Origin: Erysipelotrichaceae bacterium
GTDB lineage: Bacteria > Bacillota_I > Bacilli_A > Erysipelotrichales > Erysipelotrichaceae
NCBI GenBank assembly: GCA_017432895.1
Contig: JAFRIG010000075.1
Coordinates: 1-43,979 of the forward strand
Length of the DNA: 43,979 nucleotides
Direction of reading: 5' to 3'
Both the position numbers and the translations under genes were made by a program. A model generated the notes under the pieces. It had not been told where the DNA came from, did not search any database, and saw only the letters and a list, made by a program, of their open reading frames with translations. Positions 34,595 through 43,206 of this stretch are shown here, in pieces; positions within the stretch are counted from its first letter, which is position 1, and the number at the start of each line of letters is the position of its first letter.

Positions 34595-36154
34595 CTAGAC
34601 ATTAAAAGCATCCGGCAGATCATTCTCCAGTAAGATCGTATCTTTTGGCGAAAGATTCTGGTAAATATAGCCGAAAGCCTCCCTGACATTCTTAAAGACG
34701 ATGATCTCCTCTTCCGGGAAGCCTTCTTCGATCAGACCCTGCCTGATGGCTGCCGTCTGTTTTTCACCCACCAGGATGACCAGATCGGCCTTATCGGCCA
34801 TATAGGCTCCGAAAGACTTGTTTATCTCATCTTCCTTTGCCCCCAGATCGATCATGCCCGGGGTAACGACGACCCGCCTGGAAGGCATCATCGTCAAGAC
34901 ATCCAAAGCCATTTTTGAACCCACGGGGTTGGAATTGAAAGCATCATCGATGAAGGTGAAACCGTTGATCTTTTTGACTTCCAGCCGGTGCTCGACTTGC
35001 GTGATGTTCTTGACATTTTTAACGATATTTTTCATATCGATACCAAGTTCCCTGGCGATGGCGATACCGATCAGGATGTTGGTGATATTATGCTTGCCTA
35101 AAAGCGAAGTCGTGAACTTATAGGTCTTTCCTTCGATCTTAACTGAGAACTTTGAACCATCCTTGGTGAAAACGATGTTCTCGGCTACCAGGTCAGCCTC
35201 CTTGTTTTCGATAGCTACCGAAACGATACGGCAATTATTGCGGATCTTATAGGAAGCGATATATTCGTTGTCCAGGTTGATGAAACCGACGCCGTCCTGC
35301 GGCAGTTTTTCGATTTCCATCATCTTTTCCCTGATGATGTTGTCCATGTTGCGGAAGGTGTTGAGATGCTGGGGACCGATGGAAGTTACGACGCCATATT
35401 TAGGCTTGACGAAGTCCATCAGATAAGTGATGTCCCCTACCTTATCCGCACCCATCTCACAGACGAAGACTTCATGGATGGGCTTTAACATCTCTCTAAC
35501 CGTTCTGGTGATGCCCATTGGGGTATTATAGGAGGCTGGCGTGATCAGCGTATATTTTTCATCGGCAATGATGTCGTTGATGATGTTCTTGGTCGAAGTC
35601 TTGCCATAGGAACCGGTGATCCCGATCTTGAGCAGATCCTTATCATCTTCCAGGATCTGACGGGCTTCATTTTCATAGCGTTTCTTGATCACCTCTTCGA
35701 TCGGATAGGTGATCAAAGCCATCGGATAGATCATGAGATAGGACATGATGATACATAAAACCCCCAGGATATCCGCCGGCAAAATCCTGCCCAAAAGGAT
35801 GAAGATGATCATCAGTATTACTAAAACAACGATCTGTCTTTTGACTCTGGCCGTCAACACCAGGTCCTTGACATAGACCTTGCGGTCTTCCTTATAGATC
35901 ACAAAGATCGCAAAAGCGACACTCAAAAACATGGTCACGATCCTGTTTTTGAAGATCGTTCCGATCGTTAATATGACGATGCAATAGATCAGAGCATAGG
36001 AAAAAGCGATGTTTCGTTTATTGAACAGCCACTTGGAATAGCGATAGAGCTCATAGCGGTTCTGCTGGAACATCTGTAAAGCCAGCTTGCAATAGACAAA
36101 GCTCAAAGACAGATAGACAGCCAGATATAATAAGACGATCAGAAAATCAGACAT
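34595..36154 (-). CDS. murF: Membrane-anchored Mur ligase, MurF type
   Basis: MurF adds D-Ala-D-Ala to UDP-MurNAc-tripeptide. Here the 519-residue protein begins with about 155 residues holding roughly five hydrophobic segments (LIVLLYLAVYLSLSFVY; IAFSYALIYCIVILTIG; TMFLSVAFAIFVI; IVVLVILMIIFILLG; ILGVLCIIMSYLMIYPMALI), which ordinary soluble MurF lacks. The ligase part has the P-loop GITGSYGKTSTKN near residue 185, CEMGADKVGDI, SIGPQHLNTF and FIDDAFNSNP, the last matching MurF. The start overlaps the hydrolase stop by one base with AAGGAG upstream. ddl follows 22 nt later, the normal partner, supporting MurF over other Mur ligases. Confidence 0.88.
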   Translation of the reverse strand: MSDFLIVLLYLAVYLSLSFVYCKLALQMFQQNRYELYRYSKWLFNKRNIAFSYALIYCIVILTIGTIFKNRIVTMFLSVAFAIFVIYKEDRKVYVKDLVLTARVKRQIVVLVILMIIFILLGRILPADILGVLCIIMSYLMIYPMALITYPIEEVIKKRYENEARQILEDDKDLLKIGITGSYGKTSTKNIINDIIADEKYTLITPASYNTPMGITRTVREMLKPIHEVFVCEMGADKVGDITYLMDFVKPKYGVVTSIGPQHLNTFRNMDNIIREKMMEIEKLPQDGVGFINLDNEYIASYKIRNNCRIVSVAIENKEADLVAENIVFTKDGSKFSVKIEGKTYKFTTSLLGKHNITNILIGIAIARELGIDMKNIVKNVKNITQVEHRLEVKKINGFTFIDDAFNSNPVGSKMALDVLTMMPSRRVVVTPGMIDLGAKEDEINKSFGAYMADKADLVILVGEKQTAAIRQGLIEEGFPEEEIIVFKNVREAFGYIYQNLSPKDTILLENDLPDAFNV

Positions 36155-36909
36155 CAGTAATCACTCCTTAAAAAGGCATCGAGGACCATATTGAAACGCT
36201 GAGCCTGATGGATGTAGGCGTAATGATCATCGTTTTCAAAGATGACCAGTGCCGCATTGGGCATCAGCTTCTCCATCGTCTTCCCCTTTTCCACCGGGGT
36301 AGCTTCATCGTTTTCGCCAAACACCAGCAAAGTCTCAGCTTCAATAGACGGTAAAAGATCGATGAGATCTTCGTTGACCACTTTGATGAAAGTCGTGCGC
36401 ATGACGCCATCGGAATTGCGGTAGTCTTCGCTGCCTGCGTTTTTAGTCAAGGTATCGCGATATTTTTCAAACGGCTTGAGACTCAAGATCTTCTTGCCCA
36501 GCTTATAGGTATAGACCTTGGCATAATAATCAATTCCCCGTTTATCCCTGATCCCGGCCGCACCGGTCAGTACCATCTTATGGACCGGATACTTATAGGC
36601 GTAACGCAGGGCGACACGACAGCCGAAAGAATGGGCGATGATGATCGGCTCGGTTATTTTAAAATGTTCACAAAAAGCGACCAGAAAAGCGCAATAATCG
36701 TTGGTATCCCAGGGGACAGGGGGCAAGGAAGACTTACCGAATCCGGGCAGATCCAGATTGTAGACAATAAAATGGCTTTTGAGAAATTCTCCGATAAAAG
36801 CCATCATTTCCGTATTCTGACCCCAGCCGTGCAGCAGGATGACCTTGCGTCCCTTGCTGCCGTATTTTTCATAGTGGAGATCAACCTGATCGATCCTTAT
36901 TTGACTCAT
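36154..36909 (-). CDS. Alpha/beta-fold hydrolase
   Basis: A 251-residue serine hydrolase of unknown substrate. The oxyanion segment is LLHGWGQNTEMM, the nucleophile Ser94 lies in IAHSFGCRVAL, the acid is in LVFGENDEATPV and the probable catalytic His in NDDHYAYIHQA. No signal peptide or membrane segment is present, so it acts in the cytosol. It overlaps the histidine kinase gene by ATGA and murF by one base, so it belongs to the envelope operon; its role there is unknown. Confidence 0.88.
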   Translation of the reverse strand: MSQIRIDQVDLHYEKYGSKGRKVILLHGWGQNTEMMAFIGEFLKSHFIVYNLDLPGFGKSSLPPVPWDTNDYCAFLVAFCEHFKITEPIIIAHSFGCRVALRYAYKYPVHKMVLTGAAGIRDKRGIDYYAKVYTYKLGKKILSLKPFEKYRDTLTKNAGSEDYRNSDGVMRTTFIKVVNEDLIDLLPSIEAETLLVFGENDEATPVEKGKTMEKLMPNAALVIFENDDHYAYIHQAQRFNMVLDAFLRSDY

Positions 36910-38258
36910 GTTTCAATTATACTCTTTTTGCTGTTCTTTTTCTTCGGTGCCTTCTTCATCTTGCGGGTCGTATAGATCCGAAAGACGACACCGTCATTGA
37001 GATTCTCACCGGTCACGTTGTAGCCGTAGGTCTCAACGACCTTCTTGACGATCGAAAGACCCAGACCGAAATTGCCCTTGTTGCCCTTCTCGTAGGGTTT
37101 GAAAAGTTTATCCAGACGATCATCTTCGATGTTGTCGCCATCGTTATAGACCTCCAAGAGATTATCTTGCAAAGTGATGACGATCTTGCTGGAAGCATAA
37201 CGCAAAGAGTTGTCCAGCAGGTTTTCGATGACGACCCGCCAGGGTTCCTCATCACCATGGAAGAAGACCCCGTTATCCAGTTGCGTGATGATCTTAACAT
37301 CGCTGCGGATCACCGAAGCTGCTAAAATAGCCTTCTGGATGACCGGAATCATTTCCAGGTTCAAAATACCCGGATCGTTATCCTCAAGATAGCCCATCTT
37401 GTTGTATGTGATCAAAGAATAGACCTTCTTCTCTAAACGATCGGCATTTTCAATGATGACATCGACGCTTTTTTCCAAAGTATCATATGGATAGATGCCG
37501 TCCTTGATCGATTCGGAATAGGACTTGATCGTCGCGATCGGCGTCTTAAGGTCATGAGAGATATTCTGTATCATCTCATCGCGGATGTGCTGCTGTTTGG
37601 AAAGTTCATCGTTCATCGAAACCAGAGCTTCCGCCATCTCGCCGATCTCATCGTAACGGTTGAGGCTCAGATCCGCCTTTTCCCCCGCCTTGATCTTATT
37701 GATGTATTCAGTGATCTGATCCAAAGGCCTGATGAGTGAGAAGATCCAGACGACGATCAGACCTATCATTGCAATAAAGACATACAGAGTGATGTTGATG
37801 ACACTGTTGGACAAGGCTGATCGGAACTCTTCACGGAAGTCGTTCCTGATAACCGAAACCAGCCGGTATTCGTCTTTTTCCCCGAACGTGATGATCGAAT
37901 AGACGATCGTATTGCCGTCGTATTCGAAATTGCTGTCGATTCGACCCCCTTCCGGTTCTGGATCGATGTTGCTGAGCATATTGCGGTATTGTTCGTCCAC
38001 ACTGTTGAGATAGCGCTTTGAATCGGCATTATACACAAAATGCAAAACGTTCGATTCACTGGAGATCGAACGGGTCTCCAGGTATTCGTTTTGCGAACGA
38101 TGGATGAAGACGTACATCTGCGAATTGACGAATGAGTCGATATTGCGGTTTAAATAGGTAAAAATAAAAAACAGCAAAAATGCACCGGTAAAAAATACGA
38201 TGGTGAAAAATTGCTGTAAAAGGGTAAAGTTATTTAACCAGATCCGAAAACGCTTCAT
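36906..38258 (-). CDS. Sensor histidine kinase
   Basis: A 450-residue membrane kinase with two membrane helices (about 14-34 and 153-172) around an extracytoplasmic sensor of about 120 residues, a HAMP domain (about 175-225), a HisKA domain with the phospho-acceptor His in QNISHDLKTPIATIKSY (about 235), and a HATPase domain ending with GNFGLGLSIVKKVVETYG. No PAS domain is present, so it is not a WalK-type kinase by architecture. It overlaps the response regulator by ATGA. Its position before murF, ddl and the vanY-like gene suggests that it senses envelope state. Confidence 0.93.
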   Translation of the reverse strand: MKRFRIWLNNFTLLQQFFTIVFFTGAFLLFFIFTYLNRNIDSFVNSQMYVFIHRSQNEYLETRSISSESNVLHFVYNADSKRYLNSVDEQYRNMLSNIDPEPEGGRIDSNFEYDGNTIVYSIITFGEKDEYRLVSVIRNDFREEFRSALSNSVINITLYVFIAMIGLIVVWIFSLIRPLDQITEYINKIKAGEKADLSLNRYDEIGEMAEALVSMNDELSKQQHIRDEMIQNISHDLKTPIATIKSYSESIKDGIYPYDTLEKSVDVIIENADRLEKKVYSLITYNKMGYLEDNDPGILNLEMIPVIQKAILAASVIRSDVKIITQLDNGVFFHGDEEPWRVVIENLLDNSLRYASSKIVITLQDNLLEVYNDGDNIEDDRLDKLFKPYEKGNKGNFGLGLSIVKKVVETYGYNVTGENLNDGVVFRIYTTRKMKKAPKKKNSKKSIIET

Positions 38259-38908
38259 CCCAGCCTGTAACCGAAACCGTAGATCGTCTGAATGTTCATA
38301 TCCGGCATCTTCTTTCTCAAACGGCGCAACGTATCATCGACGACACGATCGGAACCGTAATAGTTCTCATCCCAGACTTTCTCCAGGATCTGTTCCCGCA
38401 GAAAAGCCGTGCCGCGGTTTTTCACGAAAAGCATCAGCAGGTCGAATTCCTTGGTCGTCAGTTCGATCTGTTGACTGCCTTTGGAGACGCTGCGCTGGTT
38501 TTCATCGATCTCATAGCCGTTGATCTCGATCTTGTCATCTTCCTTATAGACTCTCCGGATGATGTTGTTGACCCTTAAGACCAGTTCCTTGGGTGAGAAT
38601 GGTTTGGTGATGTAATCATCCGAACCCTTCTCTAAACCGATGATACGGTCGAATTCCTTATCTCTGGCCGACATGAAAACCACCGGAATATTGCTGTTCC
38701 GGTTCTTGATCATCTCGATCAGATCGAAACCCGACTTATCGTCCAGCATGATATCCAGGATCCACAGGTCGCAATAATCATCGATATGCGAATAAGCCGA
38801 ATCGAAAGTAAGATAGGAATTGACGATATAGCCTTCCTTTTCCAGATATGACCTGACCAGTTCGTTGAGGTCCTTTTCATCTTCTACGATATTTATGATC
38901 TTTTTCAT
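38255..38908 (-). CDS. OmpR-family response regulator
   Basis: A 217-residue regulator with a receiver domain (phosphorylation site Asp52 in LWILDIMLDD; acidic pocket EDE at 9-11; the PVVFMSARD and DYITKPFSPKEL segments) and a winged-helix DNA-binding domain (GSQQIELTTKEFDLL to GSDRVVDDTLRRLRKK). The ATG at 38908 is preferred to an upstream in-frame codon, since receivers begin MKKIINIVEDE. TATAAT lies 9 nt upstream and there is no Shine-Dalgarno sequence. It is the first gene of the envelope operon and partner of the adjacent kinase. Confidence 0.94.
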   Translation of the reverse strand: MKKIINIVEDEKDLNELVRSYLEKEGYIVNSYLTFDSAYSHIDDYCDLWILDIMLDDKSGFDLIEMIKNRNSNIPVVFMSARDKEFDRIIGLEKGSDDYITKPFSPKELVLRVNNIIRRVYKEDDKIEINGYEIDENQRSVSKGSQQIELTTKEFDLLMLFVKNRGTAFLREQILEKVWDENYYGSDRVVDDTLRRLRKKMPDMNIQTIYGFGYRLG

Positions 38909-38917
38909 ATTAACTAC

Positions 38918-38923
38918 ATTATA
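38918..38923 (-). promoter_or_regulatory. -10 element of the response regulator operon
   Basis: TATAAT lies 9 nt before the ATG and just after the T-rich tail of the hairpin at 38931-38954. The -35 is weak (TTCATC, 18 nt). Predicted leader is 0-3 nt. Confidence 0.5.
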
Positions 38924-38954
38924 AAACAAAAGACCGCTTCAGATGAAACGGTCT
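38924..38954 (-). terminator. Second terminator upstream of the response regulator
   Basis: An 11-bp stem (38931-38941 with 38944-38954, one wobble) followed by TTTGTTT on the minus strand. It is a full terminator 137 nt after the cdaR terminator, so something transcribed may lie between them. Confidence 0.8.
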
Positions 38955-39090
38955 GCCCTAAGTATCGCATTCGGATCTTTTCTGGCGATAATAAAGGGCT
39001 TTTATCCATAAAAATCAGATTTCAATTCGGCATGCTGACCGGAAATTCGTTCAAACATAACATCAAACAGTAAATCAGATATCCATTTCT
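38955..39090 (-). other. Intergenic stretch between two terminators
   Basis: This stretch holds no convincing gene. Short frames of 13 to 31 codons occur without ribosome binding sites. Its flanking terminators would suit a small RNA, but no clear promoter was found. Confidence 0.3.
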
Positions 39091-39119
39091 TAAAAGAGAT
39101 ATGACTTTCATCATATCTC
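39091..39119 (-). terminator. Terminator of cdaA-cdaR
   Basis: A perfect 9-bp stem (39096-39104 with 39111-39119) and 6-nt loop, followed by TTTTA on the minus strand, starts 6 nt after the cdaR stop. Confidence 0.8.
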
Positions 39120-39125
39120 CTGATC

Positions 39126-40478
39126 TTACTGATTGGCTTCGACGATCGTCACGGTGACGCTGGATCTTTCAAGTTCCAGAGAAACAAACGGATTATCACT
39201 GATCGTTGCCTGTAACGGCAAGGTATAAGTGCCCGGCTCTTCCGGCATGTCGAAGAAGACTTCGATATCGTTGGCGCTTACGGCATTGACGTTGTTGGTC
39301 GAACCGGAAACGGTGACATTGACACTCATAAACTCGATATCCGAAGAGATAGCCAGGTTGTTGTAGTTGTTGTGGACGCTAAGCGGAATATCTTCCAGCG
39401 TGATCGTATCGACAGTCGAGAGTGTGACTCTGACATTGACCACCGTCACATCCGAAGCGCTGACACCACTTGGCAGTGTCACCGGCAGCATGATCTCCTT
39501 ATCGACGTTTTCCGTGACCGTCGACATATCGAAGTTGACATAGACCTCGCTGATGCCGTTGAGGACGGATTCCGGCGCATAGATACGCGTCGTCTGATGG
39601 TCGATGATCTGGGCCGTATCGATAGCCAGACCTACCGGTACCTGGCCGATCGGATTGAGCCTGATCGGAACTTCGATGCTTGGCGAAGAGATCCTGATGG
39701 AAGCGGTGATCGAACTTGGGACGATCTCAGCGTTGACAGCCTGGCCATTGCGGTCATAGGCTACCAACGGTGCTTCGATCTCGAAATCGCTGGTCTGGCC
39801 GCTGACATCGATCAAAGCCTTGACCAGAGCGATGGAATTCAAGGTATCCTGCGAAGCACGGATATTGATCTTGGTGCCTTGGGCAAAACTGGGTTCACCC
39901 AGGATATAACGGGAATCCATCTGATTCTGGTTGATGAAGTCGTAAGACAGATCGAACTGTCTGGTCGTCTTCTTCTTTAAAGTGATCGTAACTTCACTGG
40001 GTGAAACGATCGTCGAGACGTTGTCGCCATAGCCTACGGCGTTCATCTTGATCGTATGGGTACCCTCAGTGTAACCTTCCAGATCGATCTGGCAATAGCC
40101 CTTCTTGCTGGCGGCGTTGTTGACGCTGGCCGCTTCACCGGTGATGACGATCTCACAAGCGGAAGGAAGTCCGCTCAGTTCGAATGTCTCGGAATTGTAA
40201 CGGGCATTGATGGCCACGTTGGAAAGGACCTTGGAAGAAGACAGGACGTTGCCGGAGCTGTCATAGGTAGCTACAAAGTAAGCCAGACACGCCAGCAGCA
40301 AGGCAAAGACGCCTAAATAGCGCGTAGAGAAGAAGACCCGGTCGATCAAAGAAGAGATCCAGCGGAAAAACTTCAGGATATTCTCTTCGATCGTCTCGTA
40401 CTGGCTGCGGTTGTTTCCTTTGGAAGCGATCTTTTTAGCTGTTTCCAGTTTTTTATCGGAGTTATTCAGCTGACTCAT
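39126..40478 (-). CDS. cdaR: YbbR-domain regulator of diadenylate cyclase, CdaR
   Basis: CdaR is a membrane protein that binds and modulates CdaA. The 450 residues include a cytosolic N-terminus of about 50 residues, one membrane helix (GVFALLLACLAYFVATY, about 54-70) and an extracytoplasmic part built of YbbR-like beta repeats, seen as recurring stretches such as LSGLPSACEIVITGEA and YAPESVLNGISEVYVNFD. AAGGAGG precedes the ATG. It overlaps cdaA by 17 nt. glmM, the usual third gene of this cluster, is missing; a terminator follows directly. Confidence 0.92.
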   Translation of the reverse strand: MSQLNNSDKKLETAKKIASKGNNRSQYETIEENILKFFRWISSLIDRVFFSTRYLGVFALLLACLAYFVATYDSSGNVLSSSKVLSNVAINARYNSETFELSGLPSACEIVITGEAASVNNAASKKGYCQIDLEGYTEGTHTIKMNAVGYGDNVSTIVSPSEVTITLKKKTTRQFDLSYDFINQNQMDSRYILGEPSFAQGTKINIRASQDTLNSIALVKALIDVSGQTSDFEIEAPLVAYDRNGQAVNAEIVPSSITASIRISSPSIEVPIRLNPIGQVPVGLAIDTAQIIDHQTTRIYAPESVLNGISEVYVNFDMSTVTENVDKEIMLPVTLPSGVSASDVTVVNVRVTLSTVDTITLEDIPLSVHNNYNNLAISSDIEFMSVNVTVSGSTNNVNAVSANDIEVFFDMPEEPGTYTLPLQATISDNPFVSLELERSSVTVTIVEANQ

Positions 40479-41520
40479 CGTTTGCCTCCTTGTCCAGATT
40501 GTTTTCTATCTCAACTCTTTCTTCAGCCTTGACGCTTTCTTTGCTTTCAGGCTTGCCGTTTTGTTTATTGCGGTTGTTGAAAGGAACCTTCATATCAGGC
40601 TCACTGCTGCTTTCCTCTTCTTCGTTCCTTCTGAATAAAGAGAATCCGCGGCGTTTATCGTCGTCCTGGATCTCCACCACGACATCATCTTCCATCAGCA
40701 AGGAGCTGCGTCGACGGCTGCCCTTTTCGATCGTCGTCGTATCGTTGAGGATGACTCGGCGCAGATAATCCTTAAGCTGCTTCTCGTCGACCGAGAAGAT
40801 CCGGCCTTTTTCCGCGATCGAGATCGCACTGGTCTCTTCGGAAACGACGATCGTCAGACAATCCGATACTTCTGCGATACCCAAAGCCGCTCTGTGTCTG
40901 GCACCGTAACGGGAAGAAAGATTGACGTTGGTCGGCGGGAAATAAGCGCTGGCACAAGCCACTCTGTCACCCTGAATGATGACCGCACCATCGTGTAGTG
41001 GCGTCGTCGTCATAAAGATCGAACACAGCAGTTCCTTGGTGACTTCCGCATTGACCGGAATACCGGTCTTGATGTAATCCTGCAAAGACTGGGACTGTTC
41101 GATCGAGATCAAGGCACCGACCTTTTCCTGTGACAAAGTGATCGTCGCCTCATAAAGCTGCTCGACCAGATGTTCCTTCTCGTTGGCTAGCAGTGTGTTG
41201 ATCCTGGAGAAGGCGTTGGTCTTGCCTATCTTTTCCAGCAAGCCTCTTATTTCAGGCTGGAAGATGATGATACATGCCAAAAGGCCCCAGTTGATGAAAA
41301 TATCCGTAAAGTATGTCAAGGTCGATAGACCCAGAAGTTTCGCCAAGCCGTTCACCGCTACTACGGCGATGATACCTTTGAAGATTTGAACAGTACGGGA
41401 ATTATTCCTTATCGCTTTGATCGCGTAATAAAACAGGAACCACATTATGGCTATATCTATTACGATCCTGAAGACCGACCAGATGTTCTGTAATGCCAGA
41501 TTGATATTATAGTCAGCCAT
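40462..41520 (-). CDS. cdaA: Diadenylate cyclase CdaA
   Basis: CdaA makes cyclic di-AMP from two ATP molecules at the membrane. Three membrane helices occupy about residues 10-85. The DAC domain has the DGA motif in TPLHDGAVIIQGD (about 174) and the RHR motif in YGARHRAALGIAE (about 202). The C-terminal region beyond about residue 270 is an extra charged, low-complexity tail of some 80 residues. GGAGGG precedes the ATG, and a TGC-TATAAT extended -10 lies 26 nt upstream. The opposing phosphodiesterase GdpP is encoded at 22137-24101. Confidence 0.96.
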   Translation of the reverse strand: MADYNINLALQNIWSVFRIVIDIAIMWFLFYYAIKAIRNNSRTVQIFKGIIAVVAVNGLAKLLGLSTLTYFTDIFINWGLLACIIIFQPEIRGLLEKIGKTNAFSRINTLLANEKEHLVEQLYEATITLSQEKVGALISIEQSQSLQDYIKTGIPVNAEVTKELLCSIFMTTTPLHDGAVIIQGDRVACASAYFPPTNVNLSSRYGARHRAALGIAEVSDCLTIVVSEETSAISIAEKGRIFSVDEKQLKDYLRRVILNDTTTIEKGSRRRSSLLMEDDVVVEIQDDDKRRGFSLFRRNEEEESSSEPDMKVPFNNRNKQNGKPESKESVKAEERVEIENNLDKEANDESAE

Positions 41521-41546
41521 GTTCCCTCCTTTTTATACAATTATTT

Positions 41547-41555
41547 ATTATAGCA
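41547..41555 (-). promoter_or_regulatory. Extended -10 promoter element of cdaA-cdaR
   Basis: TGCTATAAT on the minus strand lies in the 42-nt gap between the antiporter stop and cdaA. The -35 is poor, as allowed for extended -10 promoters. It would let cdaA be made independently of the antiporter gene. Confidence 0.5.
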
Positions 41556-41562
41556 TAAAGAA

Positions 41563-43161
41563 TCATTCGCCCTGATAAATCTGCAGAACATCACCGGCCT
41601 GAATAAGCGTATCACCATTAGGAACGATACCCTGATCCTCTCTTTGCAGCATGATGATCAGCTCATTATCGGGGATACCCAGTTGTTCAACTTTCTTATT
41701 TGCCCAGGGATGATCCTTGCCGATAAGCAGTTCTTTTACTCTTTCCTTGCCCGAAGGCGTATAAGCCGGGACATTGAGGATGATCTCATCGTTTCTTTCA
41801 ATGACTGTCTTTCCTCTGGCGGCCAGATTCTTGCCATCCCTTCTGATCATGACGGCTTGCGAGCCTAATGGCAGACCGACATCCTTGATGCGCTTGCCGA
41901 TCCAGCTGCTGTTATCGTCGACGACCAGCCTGGTAAACTGGAAATCCGCATGGGTATCGAAGTCGTTCAAGGTCTTGGCAATATTGGGTGATTCATCGAT
42001 CATTTTCAGTTTAATTGCGATAGTCGGCAATAAAGCTCCCTGAATGGCGATCGAAAACAGCGAGACCATGAAGACGACATGGAAGAGGTCCATGCTCAAA
42101 GCGACACCGGCCGAAACCGCCGTGATCGCAAAGACGATCGAAGAAGCTCCTCTTAAACCGGCCCAGGAGATCAGCAGACACTGTCTCAGGGAACATTTCA
42201 GCGGCATCAGAAGCAGGATCGTCGCCAAAGGTCGGGCCACAAAAGTCAGGATCACAATGATAAAGAAAGCCAAAGGAATGCTCTGAGGTATGCCGGAAGG
42301 CGTTGAAAGCAGTCCGATAATAAAGAATATCAGCATCTGCAACAGTGAAGTCAGATCGGAAAAGAAAGCTACGACAGCCGCCTTGGCCTTGATATGCATA
42401 TTACCTAAAGTCAAACCCAACAGGTAGACCGAAAGATAGGCATTGCCTCCTAGCATATCGGTGAGAGCATAACAAAGCAACGTGACCGAGATGATAAAGA
42501 TCGTATCCAAGCCATCGACGACGATATTCTTCAAAGAAAGCACATATCTGGCCAAAGCCGCAAAAGCGATGCCCGAAACAAAACCGACGACCAGCTGAAT
42601 GACAATGGTAATAAAGATGTTTTCAGCCTTCCCCGTCAGCATGATGCCGATAGCCGTGATCGTCAATAGATAAGCCATCGGATCGTTGCTTCCGGATTCC
42701 ACTTCCAGGATCGGCGAAGTGCCATCCTTCAGATCAAGGTTGTTGCTTTTAAGGATCGCAAAGACGCTGGCCGCATCCGTTGAAGCCAACACCGAAGCGA
42801 TCAGAAAACTTTCGGCCAAAGAAAGCTTGAGAAAGAAGTGGCAGCACAAGGTCGTAAACAAAGCCGTAAGTACGACTCCTAAAGTCGACATCAGTACCGC
42901 TTTAGGCACATACTTTCTGGCTGTGCTCCATTTGGTATTGAAACCGCCTTCGAACATGATGAAGATCAAAGAGATGGAACAGATGATCTGCGCCGAAGAG
43001 AAATCTTCATATGCGATCTTCATGATCCCGTCCGTACCAAAAAGCATACCTACGAACATGAAAAAGATCAGGGCCGGAACGCCAAGCTTATAAGAAAATT
43101 TAGTTGATAGGACGCATAGCAGTATCACCAGCGATACGCCAAAGACGATTTTGGTTGTCAA
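41563..43161 (-). CDS. K+/H+ antiporter (CPA1, NhaP2/CvrA type) with two RCK_C domains
   Basis: A 532-residue cation/proton antiporter. Roughly twelve membrane segments fill residues 1-385; the conserved acidic pair is in EVESGSNDPMAYLLT near residue 150 and ASTDAASVFAIL precedes it. Two RCK_C (TrkA_C) domains follow, at about 405-465 (FTRLVVDDNSSWIGKRIKDV) and 470-531 (HPWANKKVEQLGIPDNEL). RCK_C domains of related potassium exporters, such as staphylococcal CpaA, bind c-di-AMP, and this gene lies directly before cdaA. The start is TTG at 43161 with AAGGGG about 9 nt upstream; no ATG gives a sensible first helix. The transported ion (K+ versus Na+) is inferred. Confidence 0.88.
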   Translation of the reverse strand: MTTKIVFGVSLVILLCVLSTKFSYKLGVPALIFFMFVGMLFGTDGIMKIAYEDFSSAQIICSISLIFIMFEGGFNTKWSTARKYVPKAVLMSTLGVVLTALFTTLCCHFFLKLSLAESFLIASVLASTDAASVFAILKSNNLDLKDGTSPILEVESGSNDPMAYLLTITAIGIMLTGKAENIFITIVIQLVVGFVSGIAFAALARYVLSLKNIVVDGLDTIFIISVTLLCYALTDMLGGNAYLSVYLLGLTLGNMHIKAKAAVVAFFSDLTSLLQMLIFFIIGLLSTPSGIPQSIPLAFFIIVILTFVARPLATILLLMPLKCSLRQCLLISWAGLRGASSIVFAITAVSAGVALSMDLFHVVFMVSLFSIAIQGALLPTIAIKLKMIDESPNIAKTLNDFDTHADFQFTRLVVDDNSSWIGKRIKDVGLPLGSQAVMIRRDGKNLAARGKTVIERNDEIILNVPAYTPSGKERVKELLIGKDHPWANKKVEQLGIPDNELIIMLQREDQGIVPNGDTLIQAGDVLQIYQGE

Positions 43162-43206
43162 GAATCAATTCCCCTTTTCCATCATAACAAACAATAGGCA
43201 AAACAA

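Noticed and set aside
31386..38908. Acquired vancomycin-resistance cluster
   Set aside because: Two-component system, Ddl and VanY-like genes are present, but VanH and VanX are not, MurF is included, and no mobile-element traces or composition change are seen. An endogenous cell-wall operon is the simpler reading.
36906..38908. WalRK two-component system
   Set aside because: The htrA-rlmH pair elsewhere suggested it, but the kinase lacks the PAS domain of WalK and the operon contains murF and ddl instead of walHI.
38914..39009. 31-codon minus-strand frame starting MDKSPLLSPEK
   Set aside because: It has no ribosome binding site, runs through a terminator hairpin and the -10 box of the response regulator, so it is most likely chance.
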